DNA from: Petrosia ficiformis
Lineage: Eukaryota; Porifera; Demospongiae; Haplosclerida; Petrosiidae
Direction of reading: 5' to 3'
DNA: 64,000 nucleotides
Assembly: GCA_947044365.1 (NCBI GenBank)
Contig: OX345636.1
Location: 4,794,001 to 4,858,000 of the forward strand
The notes beneath the pieces are model-generated. The model was not told the origin of the DNA. It was given only the letters and a program-made list of their open reading frames with translations, and made no database searches. This document shows positions 36,621-49,046 of the stretch, piece by piece; positions within the stretch are counted from its first letter, which is position 1; each line of letters begins with the position of its first letter. The translations under genes were made by a program, and so were the position numbers.

Positions 36621-37649
36621 ATGCACACTAATCACCACATCTTTACTCTGTATTGTATAAGTATAACGTCCACGTTTTAAAAAGCACAGGCTTTTATTTA
36701 AAAAGAAGAACTTCTAAGAATTCCAAAGTCGTAGATACTAAAATCATGTTTCGTTAGCTGTAGGGAAGCAACAGGGCAAGTGTTTGAATTAGTCTCGCAA
36801 GCCAAACCCAACCCTAAAGCGGGGAAGGGTCTGGAATGCAATTATCGTGATGAATATTATTATTAAAACGCCAGATGGCAATTGCAATCAGCAAAAATAT
36901 CCATGCAACATCCAAATGCAATTTCCAATCCTTTGCTCTTTAATTAAAACTCTCCACTTCATTTTTCATAAGTGAAAGTAAAAGGCTGACACAACTATGA
37001 CAACACTTCCAATATTTTGTCTTAGCTGATCATATCAGTATAGTTGCGTAGTAAACACTTTTACCAAAGCTAGTCGGGAGTAAAATAAAAATACTTTTAT
37101 GGCCTGTAGGGCCATCCCTATGATTGCTTTCCCATGGGTTCGATGTATGTTTATATATATATATATTCTCTGGAGCACATGATGAAAAAAGTAAGAGAGA
37201 AGGAGTGTGAAACTCCACGCGTTGAATGCCGTTAATTAGATAATTCTGTTGCATTCCCATGCTAGCGGTTATACTATTTTTAGACAAGTGATACAGCATG
37301 GCTTCAAAAAGAAAGAAAAGTAGACTTGCTACAAGATCTAAAAAGAGTTTCCCGCAGCGATGTAGTGACAGAATCAAACGATGGACTGCTAATGAAGTTC
37401 AATTACAATTCAGTCAATTGCGAAAGGATTTTGTTGAAAATCATACTAGCAATTTGACCTGCAAAGAATCATTGGAAAAGTGTTTACAGCTTTTGATGTT
37501 TGTAGTGATTACAAGGTACATCTTTATTATATTAAACTCGATCTCGGCAGTAATAGAAGTAGCTTCTAACAATCTATACTTCTCAGAATATTTAATAAAA
37601 GATTGAAGCTCGTCCAACAAAGCTTTTGACTTGGAATTTTTTAAGAGTT

Positions 37650-37651
<2 letters not shown>

Positions 37652-37688
<37 letters not shown>

Positions 37689-40165
37689 CTATGAAAATTT
37701 TAATGCAGAAGACAATGCATAAGGGTTGGACAGATAGCACAATCGGCTAATAAGAAGACCTCCCCAAATACAAAAATATAAAATAATGGAATGAAATATA
37801 GACAGTAAAATAAACAACGACAAACTAAAGCATCCAAGGTATACAATATGTGTACATACAAACAAGAAATTAAAAATGATATCTACTAAAGTGGTCAAAG
37901 GACCTTATTTAGCATAGATTTAAAAGCTTGAGGAGTTTTACAGTCAACCAGTTTTTGGGGTAAACAGTTCCAATGTGGAATTACACTAATAAAAAAAGAA
38001 TATTTGTGTGAGTTAGTTTTGGCTTGGGGAATAAGAATGATCTGGTTGTGGGAATTACGGGGGGAAGGAGACGGGTGGGGTGTGAAAAGGTTAGGAGGAA
38101 TACATGAGTAGCCATTGATGATATTGAAACAGTTTTTTAATCTTTGTTTAGACCTTCTTACTTTGAGTGATTGAAGTTTCAGATTGGCTTGAAGAGTGAT
38201 CGTGTCGGAATTCCAATTTTTGGTAATAACCTTAGTGGCGAATCTCTGAGTTTTTTCTAATTCTTCAATTAGTATGGTTTGGTGAGGATCCCACACAGAT
38301 GCGCAGTACTCTAGTTTCGGTACAATTGTGCTCTTATAGATTGCAAGTCTGGCTTGAGGGGTGGCCTGATTTAGTGATCTGTGAAGGAGACCAATCTGTC
38401 GTTTAGCTGTTTTGGTAGTGTCTTTGATATGCTGGGACCAGGACAGGGTGGATGTTACTGTAACACCAAGATATCTGAAGGAACTGACTAAGGGTATAGA
38501 GTGGTTTCCCAATTTCAGGTTGAGTGGGGTTGGTGTAGGTGAGCGGGTTATAGGCATGACCTTAGTCTTCGAGGAATTTAAAGAGAGACCATTGTTCTTA
38601 GTCCAGTCAGCAATCAGATTGATGTCTCTCTGGAGGAGTTCAACATCTGCAGCAGAATTGGTCGGGCCGTAGAGGACAACATCATCGGCATAGAGCATAA
38701 GTTTAGAGCCTGGAGAAAAGGGTAGTTGTGTAATGGAGTCCATAAAACAGATAAAAAGCAATGGTCCAAGTATAGAACCTTGGGGTACACCCGAGGTGAC
38801 ATTGGTGAGGGAAGAAGAGGTATCATCAAGCACAACTCTTTGCTGTCTGTCAGTGAGGTAGTTTGAAATCCAGGCCAGAAGTGGTCCTGATATTCCAATG
38901 TTGGAAAGTGACTTCAAAATAAGATGGTGGGGAACAGAGTCAAAAGCTTTCTTAACGTCGAAGAAAACAGCAGTGACCTGATGATTTGAAGAGAGTAGGC
39001 TGTGCCAGTTGTTAGTGATGGACAGCAGAGCCTCCTGTGTGGAAAATCCAGATCTAAAGCCAAATTGTTGGTTATACAAAATGTTGTTTGTGGACAAATA
39101 GCTGTTTATTCGGTTATGAATGATGCGCTCCAGTATCTTAGAGACAAGGGAGAGCAGAGAGATGGGACAATAATTTGAGGCTGTAAATTTGTCACCAGAC
39201 TTGTGAATAGGAGTAATGTTAGAGATCTTCCATGCTGTTGGAACTTTTCCTTTTTGAAGGGAAAGATTGAAGAGGGTTGCCAGATGGGGGGCGATGGTGG
39301 CAGCAGTGTTTCTCAACATTGTACTTGAGATTCCATCTGGGCCTGAGGAAGTCCTTGCTTTGTAGGTTGATAGGAGTTTGAACACCTCGTCTACAGAGCA
39401 GGGAATTTGAGACAGGGAGACAGGGGGTTTGATAGAGAGACTGGGGGTAGTGGATTGATCAGCAGAGGGTTTAAGACGAAAACATGAAGAGAAAAATTTA
39501 TTTAGTAGGTTAGCTTTTTCAACAGAGTTTGTGGCTGTGAGTGTCTCATGAGTAAGATTATCCGGAATTCGTTCACGCTTTGAAAACAGTTTGTAATAAT
39601 CTGACCAGAAGTCTCTTGGGGATTGAACATTCATGGAGAGCTTGGTGAAAAAATGTTGTTTTGATTTCCTAAGGGCAGAGGTGGTCTTGTTACGAGCTTT
39701 GTTGTACTTCAACCATGCACAGTGTGAGTTCAGTCGCTTGGCTTGTTTGAAGAGGCGCTGTTTCTTTCTGATCAAGATAAGAAGATCCTTCGAGATATAG
39801 GGCAATTGTTTGTGGGAGGAAATGGTTTTCTTAGGGATAAAGCTGGACATGGTTGTCATGTAGAGATCATACCATTGGGACCAGAAATTATCCACATCAT
39901 CGTCCGGGAACATTGAAGAAGGGATACGTTGGAGTGAGTCATTCACAGAGTCAAAGTCTGCTTTTTTGTAAAGCCAGACTTGACGGCGGGTGGTCTTGAG
40001 CTTGGGTGTAAGAGAGACAGACACACAGTTGTGGTCAGAGCCTCCAATAGGTGGAAGGATGTTGCATGAAGAGAAATTTAGTTTCTCTGATAGGTAGACA
40101 TGATCAATAACAGTAGGAGTGGATGTGATTGTGCATCTGGTGGGTTCAGAAACAATTTGCCGCAG
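37652..40165 (-). mobile_element. 5'-truncated non-LTR retrotransposon (LINE)
   Basis: The minus-strand element ends in a 37-base A tail (T run at 37652-37688). Its coding part is open from about 40160 to 37895. It begins with the last piece of an APE endonuclease (QIVSEPTR, TVIDHVYLS, GGSDHNCVSVSL) and continues into a full reverse transcriptase with SSGPDGIS, GFRSGFSTQEAL, the AFDSVPHHLI block, GVPQGSILGPLLF and the catalytic LMLYADDVVLY. A thumb and C-terminal region follow (PITRS, FRYLGVTV, LEYCASVWDP). The lineage is probably CR1/jockey-like. It is truncated at the 5' end, so not autonomous. Target duplications were not found. Confidence 0.9.
37895..40024 (-). CDS. LINE endonuclease end plus reverse transcriptase ORF
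   Basis: 709 residues from the first Met at 40024; homology extends upstream in the same frame, so this Met is internal to the original protein. The YADD catalytic motif and all core RT motifs are present without stops. It makes cDNA from element RNA at a nicked target; with most of the endonuclease missing, this copy cannot mobilise itself. Confidence 0.9.
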   Translation of the reverse strand: MSVSLTPKLKTTRRQVWLYKKADFDSVNDSLQRIPSSMFPDDDVDNFWSQWYDLYMTTMSSFIPKKTISSHKQLPYISKDLLILIRKKQRLFKQAKRLNSHCAWLKYNKARNKTTSALRKSKQHFFTKLSMNVQSPRDFWSDYYKLFSKRERIPDNLTHETLTATNSVEKANLLNKFFSSCFRLKPSADQSTTPSLSIKPPVSLSQIPCSVDEVFKLLSTYKARTSSGPDGISSTMLRNTAATIAPHLATLFNLSLQKGKVPTAWKISNITPIHKSGDKFTASNYCPISLLSLVSKILERIIHNRINSYLSTNNILYNQQFGFRSGFSTQEALLSITNNWHSLLSSNHQVTAVFFDVKKAFDSVPHHLILKSLSNIGISGPLLAWISNYLTDRQQRVVLDDTSSSLTNVTSGVPQGSILGPLLFICFMDSITQLPFSPGSKLMLYADDVVLYGPTNSAADVELLQRDINLIADWTKNNGLSLNSSKTKVMPITRSPTPTPLNLKLGNHSIPLVSSFRYLGVTVTSTLSWSQHIKDTTKTAKRQIGLLHRSLNQATPQARLAIYKSTIVPKLEYCASVWDPHQTILIEELEKTQRFATKVITKNWNSDTITLQANLKLQSLKVRRSKQRLKNCFNIINGYSCIPPNLFTPHPSPSPRNSHNQIILIPQAKTNSHKYSFFISVIPHWNCLPQKLVDCKTPQAFKSMLNKVL

Positions 40166-40874
40166 TTAATGCAAAACGGAACGGTCTTCATTATCGACGC
40201 CATAAACAGTTTCACGTGGTGTCTAACATTAGTATATCCGCAAACGTGGGAAGCAACAGAAATATCTGCATTCAACGCGTGGGAGTTTCACGCTCCTTCT
40301 CTTACACGAGTATGCGTTGTATACGTAGTTAAGGAAGTTGCGGCATTCCCGTACTCGATCAATTAATGGGCGTGGCGCGTAATAGAACGTACGCTCGAAC
40401 TCGACAGAAAGAAAGCTGCTTGAAGCTTACATAGAATTAGATACTGGAACTACTACCTAACTATTTTACCTGAAATATATTCCTAAAGTTCTACAAGATT
40501 CTTTAAAAGGTAAAGAGAGTAGATAATCAAAATAATAACTATAATAGGCTGTTGTGTTTCAGGCATGATAAAGTCAGTCATGATTACTGAATGCTGGACA
40601 CCATAAAGCAATCGGGATACTTTTTTTCTCTATATACACTTGTTACTACCAACAAATTCTACTTTTGTTTTGTCTCGAATCTCACACATCTCCTTGCTGC
40701 TTCTATCATTGACACCGTGTTAATTTTGCGTACTGCTGTTTTGACGTGTCATGACATTCTGCTATTTGATTGCGGCGCAATGTGCAAAGTGCCAGGAACA
40801 AGCTGATGTAAATGCTGTGTCCAGACGCTTCCCCACTTTAGGCTTGGGTCTGGCTTGTGGGACTATGTTTGAAT

Positions 40875-43670
40875 GTCTGCCAATTCTTCCCACTTTCATG
40901 TAAAATTTATTTATGGGTCACCGGAAATTAGCTGGCCTCATGCTTCGCTATTGGCTGACCACAGCAATAAAAATATTGCTGGGTATAATTTTCCAACTGT
41001 CGTTTACTATAAATAACGAATTACAAAATCAAAAGGACAAAAAATGTTGCAATACTCTTTGTCATTTCATCAAGATGTGACCTTCGTGATCCTACTAGGC
41101 ACATAATACACCAAGAAGTGTTTATGAAACAATCATCAGTTGAAAGAAGGCAATCTTCATGTGTTTGTATAATTTGCATTGACAGTGTAGCCAGTTACAA
41201 TAACAATGTGATCTTACTACTAGAGAAGGACTCGCTCAGCACTTCCACATGATAGAACTGCAACATAACTGAGCGAGTATATATAGTATTGAGATAAAGA
41301 TCATTAGCTACAATAAAAAAAGTGTGCTACAAATAAAACCTGAACAGCATATAATTCTATGCTACATTAAAAATTGGATCACACCTTCACCTCTGATATA
41401 ATTAGAAGTAATAGCCACACACATTCACGAAATACTGAGTCAAATAGTCTTCTAATACAACTATAGAAGTCAACTTTGCTGATTTTTATAGCCACAGATG
41501 CATTGATGCACGATTAGACTTTTGTTGATGGTGAGGTCGCAATCTAATTGATCTACTAGCAGTGATAGCCAGGTTTCATAGTATATTTTAAGACTGCCTT
41601 GCATGTTTTTTATAATTATTACTATAAGCATTTAAATTTAGTGGCTGGGTGTTTGGGTCCAGCAGGAAGTTTATACAATCAAGCTACTTACTGTACAGAC
41701 AGTGTCAATGAGAGTGTTAGCAAATTTTGGACAGTATAAAGTCTACCTGTGCATTATAATGTTATAAACATGCTATAAAACTGGTAAGTTATTTTACAGT
41801 GAAAGTCTTAACTATAGTTTTGAAAAATTAATTTTTTATATGAACTATTAAAACTGCGTACAATGGAACATAATCTTGATATTGTTTCAGTGGATCCCCC
41901 TGGTCCTCAACAACTGATGCATTCAAAGCCTCAGGGAGCAGACAGATCCTCATCATTGTGGTTCAGAGGAGTGCCATGGCATCTTGCAGATGGTTCATGG
42001 GAGCAATGTGGATGTCATGATGGGTTATTTTCATTAATTTTGTTTATAATATTTTTCAAGCCTAATAGCCAAAATTATGTCTGCGCATGTACATCTATGT
42101 ATCTATGTATGCATGCATAATTATGTATAATGTGTTAGTGAATAATATGTGTTTTTTTTATTATACTTGTACATGAATTATGAACTCATGTATTCAACTG
42201 GCAAGGAGGGAGAGATTGCAAACGATTATTGATATCATATATAGGTAAGAAAATATTGATATCATAATTATATAGGTAAGAAAATATTTTAACATGAGGG
42301 TGAGTGTTATAGAGTGAATCAATTTTCCACATGATTTAATGGAGAAGGTACTTTATAGTGAGTGATAATCTGTTTACATTTAGGAAAGGGGTGGATGGTA
42401 CATACCCTCCATTTTTCCAATGGATTCCTAATGGGGTATATTAGCATCTCCTCCACAACAGTGGGAATGTTTGAGTTTATATATAGTAAACCACAATCCA
42501 TGTTATTTGTGTATAATTATATTGATGATAATTTGTATATATATCTTACAGAGGAATGCAAAGAAAAGGAAAACAGCCCTTGAGATTTTGTTGGTTAAAC
42601 TTTCACTATACTCAGTAACTATAATTACACTTTATCATGGTTTATTTTAGATAAGGAAATATTTAACAAAATGCTTGATGGCAAGAGAGCAACACAATTT
42701 AGGTAGGCATTCTCATTCATGTTTCTGTTTCCTTAGAAATTTCCCTTGATGTACATCAGGAACCTTATTTTTGGTAACATTATACACTTGCATTATCATA
42801 ATCCATATGTAAATGTGTATAATTTTGATAATTTATCACTAATAATCATTAATTATTAATCTTTAATGCCCAATGTTCCTTTTTGACCACAAAAATTCCA
42901 CCTTCCTTTGTTGATACCAAAAAGCAACAAAGAGAATACAATGAATAATTTCCTTTCAAGCTTTTCCCATTCTGAACTTGTATTTTGTACAAGACAGTGT
43001 ATTTAAGATAGTGCATAAATCAAACCTAACAAGCAATCCAATCGATGCTAAGTGTTGGCATTGGCACTGATTAATGGACTTTCAAACACTCACTGCTTTC
43101 ATGAATCTAACAAAGCATGACTAGGTAGCTAAAAATTTGTACTGTCTAAAATGAGGAAGTTATAAAAGTTGGCAAAGATATGGGGGTTGCTTTTGGGACT
43201 GCTAAACTTTAAAGTGCACACCTTACTATCTTTCTACTGATAGTGAACCATATAAATTTTACATCTATGCCCTTTTTAAAAATTCTTATTTCCAGTATAC
43301 TCAGAATCTTACAGAACTATTGAAATTGCATCACCCACATAAAATTACTGTAAACAAACACACCTAGTTCATGATCAATTATAAGCCTTAAAGGTTAATG
43401 AAACGATATTGCAGTTTTAGAGTTCTATAGCCTTTCTTCCTCGATCCATCCCTTCTATACTCTTCTGGTCAATACCCTTCCAAATCTCTCTTGAGGGAAA
43501 AAATAATTAATTCCTTATGTATAATTATTTTTGCATAAAATTAATATAATATTATAGTCTTTACAATTTTACAAAATGTGATATTCAGAAACAAACATTT
43601 CAAATATATATACACACTTCAATATTTATGTTATAGTTATTTCACCATTAAACTTAATTAAGTAGTAAAA
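40875..43670. other. Intergenic region downstream of gene B, no gene recognised
   Basis: AT-rich DNA with short frames only. The plus frame at 41863-42120 starts with a Pro/Gln-rich stretch but ends after 85 residues without a motif or supported splice partner. Confidence 0.5.
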
Positions 43671-43679
43671 CATTTTAAA

Positions 43680-44513
43680 CTACATGTGTTCCATTGTATT
43701 AATGTCATTTAGTACCTTTCCTATCGCGGGACGAGACTGTAGATCATGAATCGTACAATGTTCTATCAATGATTTCATGAAGGGCCATTGGATACGTTGC
43801 ACACACTTCACTCTCTCCAGGTTTTCAGATGGAAGACAACCTGTAACCATTTCTAAGCAGAGAACACCAAAGCTAAATACATCTATAGCTGGAGAATGAA
43901 GATTTGGAGAATGAGATTCTGGAGCAGCATAAGTAGGACAACCAGGATACGCTTCTATAGGACGTATTTTATGGTGTAAATTGGCGGATCCAAAATCGGA
44001 CAATGTACCTTTCCATAGTCCGTTACTTGCTGGTTCTAAAAGGACATTGGAACTAGTAACATCTCGATGAATGATTGGGTGTGGTTTAAATAGGTGGAGA
44101 TAGTTGAGTGCTGCTGACACATTACTACTAATAGTGAGTATCTGACATTGTTTCAGTGGGCCCTTTTTCAGTTCTTTATGAAGGCTAGTAGGCATCAGTT
44201 CAGTTACAATATAAATTGGATTACCAACTCTAGTGGCTCCAATAAATTGAATCAGATTAGGATGACGTACATTAGAGGCAATCTTCATTTCTCTGGAAAA
44301 GAGATCACAATTGTGTTCAGAGATAATAGCCTCATGAAGGCATTTCACAGCTACTTTGGTACCTCTGAACACACCAATCTTAACTTCACCCCATCCTCCT
44401 TTTCCTAGAATCTCCGGTGTCAGTGTTACCTCATTCCTACGAATTACCCAGTGAGGATTCTCAATCAGAGATTGTAAGCGATGCATCTCATCTTGATGTG
44501 TTTCATGAAGATG
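43680..44513 (-). CDS. Intact TKL-like kinase exon of copy B
   Basis: About 277 residues without stops, ending NTMEHM. All expected kinase elements are visible: Gly-rich loop (GKGGWG), VAVK Lys, HRDVTSSN catalytic loop, DFG metal site, APE in the activation segment, and the conserved DVFSFGVLCLEM helix. The internal Met at 44486 could start a kinase-only product. Compared with copy C it keeps a canonical DFG. Confidence 0.7.
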   Translation of the reverse strand, partial: HLHETHQDEMHRLQSLIENPHWVIRRNEVTLTPEILGKGGWGEVKIGVFRGTKVAVKCLHEAIISEHNCDLFSREMKIASNVRHPNLIQFIGATRVGNPIYIVTELMPTSLHKELKKGPLKQCQILTISSNVSAALNYLHLFKPHPIIHRDVTSSNVLLEPASNGLWKGTLSDFGSANLHHKIRPIEAYPGCPTYAAPESHSPNLHSPAIDVFSFGVLCLEMVTGCLPSENLERVKCVQRIQWPFMKSLIEHCTIHDLQSRPAIGKVLNDINTMEHM

Positions 44514-45732
44514 CTGTGGATGGATGTAATGGTTTATTGTGTGAAAGTATAATTGCGTATGTGAATGAAAAAGTGATCAATGTGTAAACATAACAGATTG
44601 AATATTATTGTATAGAAATCCGTTGGAAATGAACCACCCTTATACCTAATATTCAAAAAATAATCCAATAACTATCATCTTTAATGTTTAGTTTCACACA
44701 GTATTATATAAAGAATTGGTCACAATTGGTCACTGCCAATCTACTAAACGCTTGTCAAGCAAATTGCTGTATAACAGACTCAGAATATGACCATTATTAA
44801 ATGGTAGTAATTGTGTATTAAGTTACTTATGGGAATGATAATGCATCATAAGGCAAACATTTTCAATATAAATAATATATATGTATATATATATATATGT
44901 ATCAATACTTCTGTATGCTGCTGAAACTCCTGTTGTGTTATCTGTAGTCTTGAGTCAGATTCTTGTAGCTGGAATTGTGTTTCCTGTAGTCTAGTGTGAG
45001 ACTGTTGTAGCTGGGCTTGAGTCTCATGTAGTCTTGTGTTAGACTGTTGTAGCTGGGTTTGAGTCTCACGGAGTCTAGAGTTAGACTGTTGTAGCTGGGT
45101 TTGCGTTTCCAGTAGTTGGGTTTGAGTCTCACGTAGTCTAGTGTTAGACTGTTGTAGCTGAGTTTGAGTCTCATGTAGTCTAGTGTTAGATTGCTGTAGC
45201 TGGTTTGCATCTCCACTAGTTGGGATTGTGTCTCCTGAAGTTGAGATTGTGTCTCCTGTAGTCTTTGAGAATGTGTCTCCACTTGTGAACATCCATTTAA
45301 CTTTCTAGAACTAGAGAGCTGGAAACTAATACTCCTGTTTTTCGAGCTAGGCAAGTTCCACACATCGCTCACACTCCAAACATGGTTGGTATACACTAAA
45401 GAAAAACAAATGTGCAAGAACAATATATTGAGATGAAGCAGTACTTAAATAAGTAGCGAGCACATTGGAAAGTATAAACTTCGAAGCGATGATATAATTA
45501 TTTTTTTGTGAAAACGTTAGCATACTGTAAATTCGTGTTTTCAAATATATTCACCTATCAGAAAACGTGTGAAGGCTATGCACTGATGTTACTATAAACA
45601 ATAAATAATTATACCATGCAAATATTCTGTAAGTGGTTGAATAGTTGCATCAAAAAATTTCTTTGCACATTTTATGAGACAGACTGCCAGTTAATTACAG
45701 TCCTTAGGCTGCACTACTATTTTAAATACTAA

Positions 45733-46297
45733 TTAACCTTTAGAGGACTGAGCATGTTTTCACATTCCTAACACAGGCGCCTCTCCTGCAGATATCTTGG
45801 CCACTGTATCCCAAACTTCGTTTCTTTTCTGACATGGCATAGTACTTCTAGCAACTTACCAGGTCCCAAAAGTTCCCAAGCGCTTCGTAGGACTAATTCA
45901 AATGCAGTGTTCTCCCTCGTATGACAGCAACTGGTGCAAACAAAACGGCCCCACAGCATGTTGGCAACAGCTACACCCGCGATATTGGGTTTTACAGCAA
46001 TAAAAATGTCTCAGCAACCTCGAGATTGTGTGGGCAGAGACACTGAGACCCCAAATTATGTAGGCAGTGAGGGGCTCGGCCCATCAAACCCCAATCAACA
46101 AAAGGACACTCCCTTTAATATTCTCCCCATAATCTATACTAATGCCAAAATTGGCTGAATAGACATTATCGTTTGTAGCCATTTTGATTGGAATAAAACA
46201 AAACTAATTACAAACATTTGGAGTGCTTCATAATGCTAGCAACACACTCCCAGAGGTCAAATATCAGATATGAAATATCAGTCCTCTAAGAGTTTAA
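45733..46297. mobile_element. Possible short piggyBac-like element
   Basis: TTAA at 45733-45736 and 46294-46297 encloses short inverted ends sharing TTAGAGGACTGA. The first bases differ between the two ends, so support is moderate. The internal frames (45768-45959 minus, 45934-46158 plus) are not recognised. It lies in an intron of copy B. Confidence 0.4.
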
Positions 46298-47169
46298 AAA
46301 TGATAATGATCGTTAATAATGATACATTACATCATATTAATTGGAGAGCTGGTAACAATAATGAACTGACCCACCAACAGGTAGTATCTCAAAATAGCAG
46401 ATAAACATTAAAGAAATCAAATATAGTTTTTTCCATATGACAAAAATACCCAATGCATTTTTCTGCAATAACCATGCAGTAGTTGCTTTTGGGTTAGTCC
46501 ACTATTGCTCTGAATTCTAAGCCATCCAATGATTTTATTAAATTATTATACCTAGTTCCACAATCATAGTGATATCACATCCACTGACGGCAATGCTAGT
46601 ACTTTCAGATCAAACTTCTCGGAATCCTCCAGTCACTACAATCCAAGTACATTTGTTTGATATTTGGTATGCTGTCATGGAGTGTTTAAATCTCTTAGTG
46701 ACTGATTCTGGAGGATTTATCTGAAAAGATGAAACAATTATTATGATTAATTACATGCTAGTAAACTGGATGCTTTGAAACGTGCCCTGTGCAATGACAC
46801 AACAGCTTCATCATCATTGTTAGCGATAATGACACTCTTAATGTTTGAAAAATTGGCAGTGCATATGCTCATTTATCTACGAACAATCAGTTATGCTATA
46901 TACCAAATACTGAATGTTGTAGTTTTCTAGTTTACAAAGACATATGATTTGTGTGTGGTTGAGAAACATGTAAAAAGAGAAATCCCTTTCTTAACATTCA
47001 TACTCCTATATATTATGTATATGTATATATAAATTATATATATTATTATTATGAGTATTTTTTTGTATGAATTTGATGATGTAGTTCAAAAATTAGGGTT
47101 GCGTTAAGCTACCTGCCAATAATTTTAGTAAATGTTATCTGGGCTAGAATTACTTCATTGTAAAGCCAT

Positions 47170-47560
47170 CCATATTTCTACAGACTGAAGCAATATTTTC
47201 TGTATTGTCGGGTAGCAATGTTCTGGTGGTCCTACCGACTAGCTTTGGCAAATCTATGATTTACCAAGCATTGCCTTGGTTATCTGTGTATCTTGGACAG
47301 AGAAGGTTTTCCATAGTCCTTGTATTATCTCCGCTTGTTGCCATAATGAATTGCTGAAAGGGATCAATGCAGCCTTCATTAGTGAAGAGCAGCAAGACCA
47401 GCAAGTGATTAGTACAATTCGTGCTGGTTACATACCACTAGTTTAGGGTAATCCAGAGGCTATGTTGTCAGCTAGCTGGAGGAGTATACTTGACAATGCT
47501 TGTTTCTAAAATTTGGACTGTTGCTGTACCTATTGATGAGGCCCATTTGCCTGAATTTAC
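47170..47560 (+). pseudogene. RecQ-like helicase fragment
   Basis: The plus strand reads FLQTEAIFSVLSGSNVLVV, then the Walker A motif LPTSFGKSMIYQALP, then SIVLVLSPLVAIM and, after frame breaks and stops, the Walker B motif IDEAHL. This is the first RecA-like lobe of a RecQ-type helicase. No inverted ends were found around it. Confidence 0.75.
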
Positions 47561-47734
47561 ATACCTGTATCAGTTTACACTTATTATAATTACATCATTT
47601 TATTTTCATGACATGATCGCATATGAATTATTGTCCATGAAATTGTGGACAAGAACATGACCTTGATACCAGAGGCCCTTCCCGCTTAACTGCATGCCAT
47701 TTTGCGTGTAGGATAGGGTGTGGTCTCCAGGCTA

Positions 47735-47900
47735 TGGTCTGTAGGGCTTGACAGGCTTACGCAGAAACTGGAACCAATAGATATTCCTAAAGTCCTACAA
47801 GGTCCTTTAAAAGGTAAAGAGACTAGATAATCATAGGCTGTTGTGTTTCAGGTATGACAAAGTCAGCCATGATTACTGAATGCTGGACAGTGCAGTCATA
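47735..47900. repeat. Repeat X tail fragment
   Basis: Matches the end of repeat X copies a and b, for example ggtaaagagactagataatc and ccatgattactgaatgctgg. The rest of the element is missing. Confidence 0.7.
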
Positions 47901-49046
47901 GAGTTACTATATATATCTTGTTATTTTTTAAATTGTTCATACATTTTACATACATAATCAGAGAGCATAGTGGCATTCTTTATTTGGGAACAGTCCGGAA
48001 TTACTTTTTATTGATTTGGAGGATGTTTGGCATAGCAAAGAGGAAGAGCATCCTCAAATGTCTTTTCCAGCACTAGAATTGGAGTTTACAACTTTAATTA
48101 TGCTTTAAAAAGCCTCTTAAAAGCATATCACAGCAATAATACTTTAGTTATTTCAAAAAATTTATACCATTGACAGCAATAATGCCAAATATATTAAAGA
48201 GTAAGTTAGTATTCTTACCTTTAGATGATGGAATGTTGTTTTTACAATGAATAAATTACTATAGAGGAAGCTGACACACACCTTTGAATACAGACTAATC
48301 ATAGTTTACATATCAGGACTTCTCCCACTATAAATGTACATAACAATTGATAACAGAACATGTGCAAAGAAGTCTAAAATACTTAACACCTACCACTTGT
48401 TGTAGTAGGGGATTTTTTTACCCCCACTTCCATTGTTTGCTTGTTTCAAAGTGTATTAAACATTATTATTTAAAGGAATTAAATTGCCTGTTATAGATCA
48501 GCTCCTTAACTGCTGAGGTGAAATGCTTCAAGCCTGTTCTAAAATTAGGTACTATCAGTTCTTATGAGGTGACAGATCTATAGGGTTTCTTTGGTTTCAG
48601 TGGAAACTCCCTTTCAAACCAGTTAAAACAATACATCAATATAATAAATCATGATAGCTAGCGCTAAGTTAGTAACTTACAGTAAGTTTGCACACCTTTG
48701 TCAGCTGTCTTGATATGACATCAGGCTACTTACCAGTTATGAATCTTTCCAGAAATAGATCTTCGTTTATTGACCACACCACTCGTAAAAATGAATGAAC
48801 TAAAACTTGTGTGCTTTACATGCATTGAAACTCCCCATTTACATTTCTAGATTCGGCACTTGTAATTGCATAGTGGGAGAAGTACTAATGTGTAAACTGT
48901 GATTACTTTGAAATACTACTTTGAAAGCTATCAGACATCATACCCATCTGTCTCCACTATTAGCTAATTTACTTAATCATTGTGAACAAAATTCCAACAA
49001 CAAAAGTTTAAATAATTTATTAACTTTCAATGTAGTGCAGCTGTTG

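Larger units (their letters stand above)
37191..40305. mobile_element. Inverted-end element inside repeat X, itself hit by a LINE
   Basis: 38-bp inverted ends: 37191-37228 (gtaagagagaaggagtgtga and on) and 40268-40305. Exact borders are uncertain and no target duplication was found. It starts a plus-strand frame at 37298 (MASKRKKSRLATRSKK; basic, about 70 residues before an apparent donor near 37514), perhaps the N-terminus of its own transposase. The LINE has broken this gene. Confidence 0.6.
37107..40617. mobile_element. Repeat X copy b, interrupted
   Basis: The left part (37107-about 37175, ATCCCTATGATTGCTTTCCC and the AT run) and the right part (about 40306-40617, ending aaagcaatcgggata) are the two ends of repeat X, which is uninterrupted near 51935-52230. 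The gap is filled by another inverted-end element containing a LINE. Confidence 0.65.
36790..40865. mobile_element. TAGTCT-family element with nested insertions, 9-bp duplication
   Basis: The ends TAGTCTCGCAAGCCAAACCC (left) and its near inverse (right, ending gggacta at 40865) span about 45 bp, with AAGGGTCTGG inside. The flank tgtttgaat is present on both sides (36781-36789 and 40866-40874), a perfect 9-bp duplication. Without the nested insertions the element would be only about 0.5 kb. Just inside the left end, the minus strand at 37030-37090 reads ILLPTSFGKSVYYATIL, a RecQ-like Walker A fragment. The left subterminal gatgaatattattattaaaac resembles that of the DUF6589 element. Confidence 0.9.

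Noticed and set aside
37441..37740. Minus-strand frame with a poly-Lys run
   Set aside because: It is the translation of the LINE A tail and flanking non-coding DNA.
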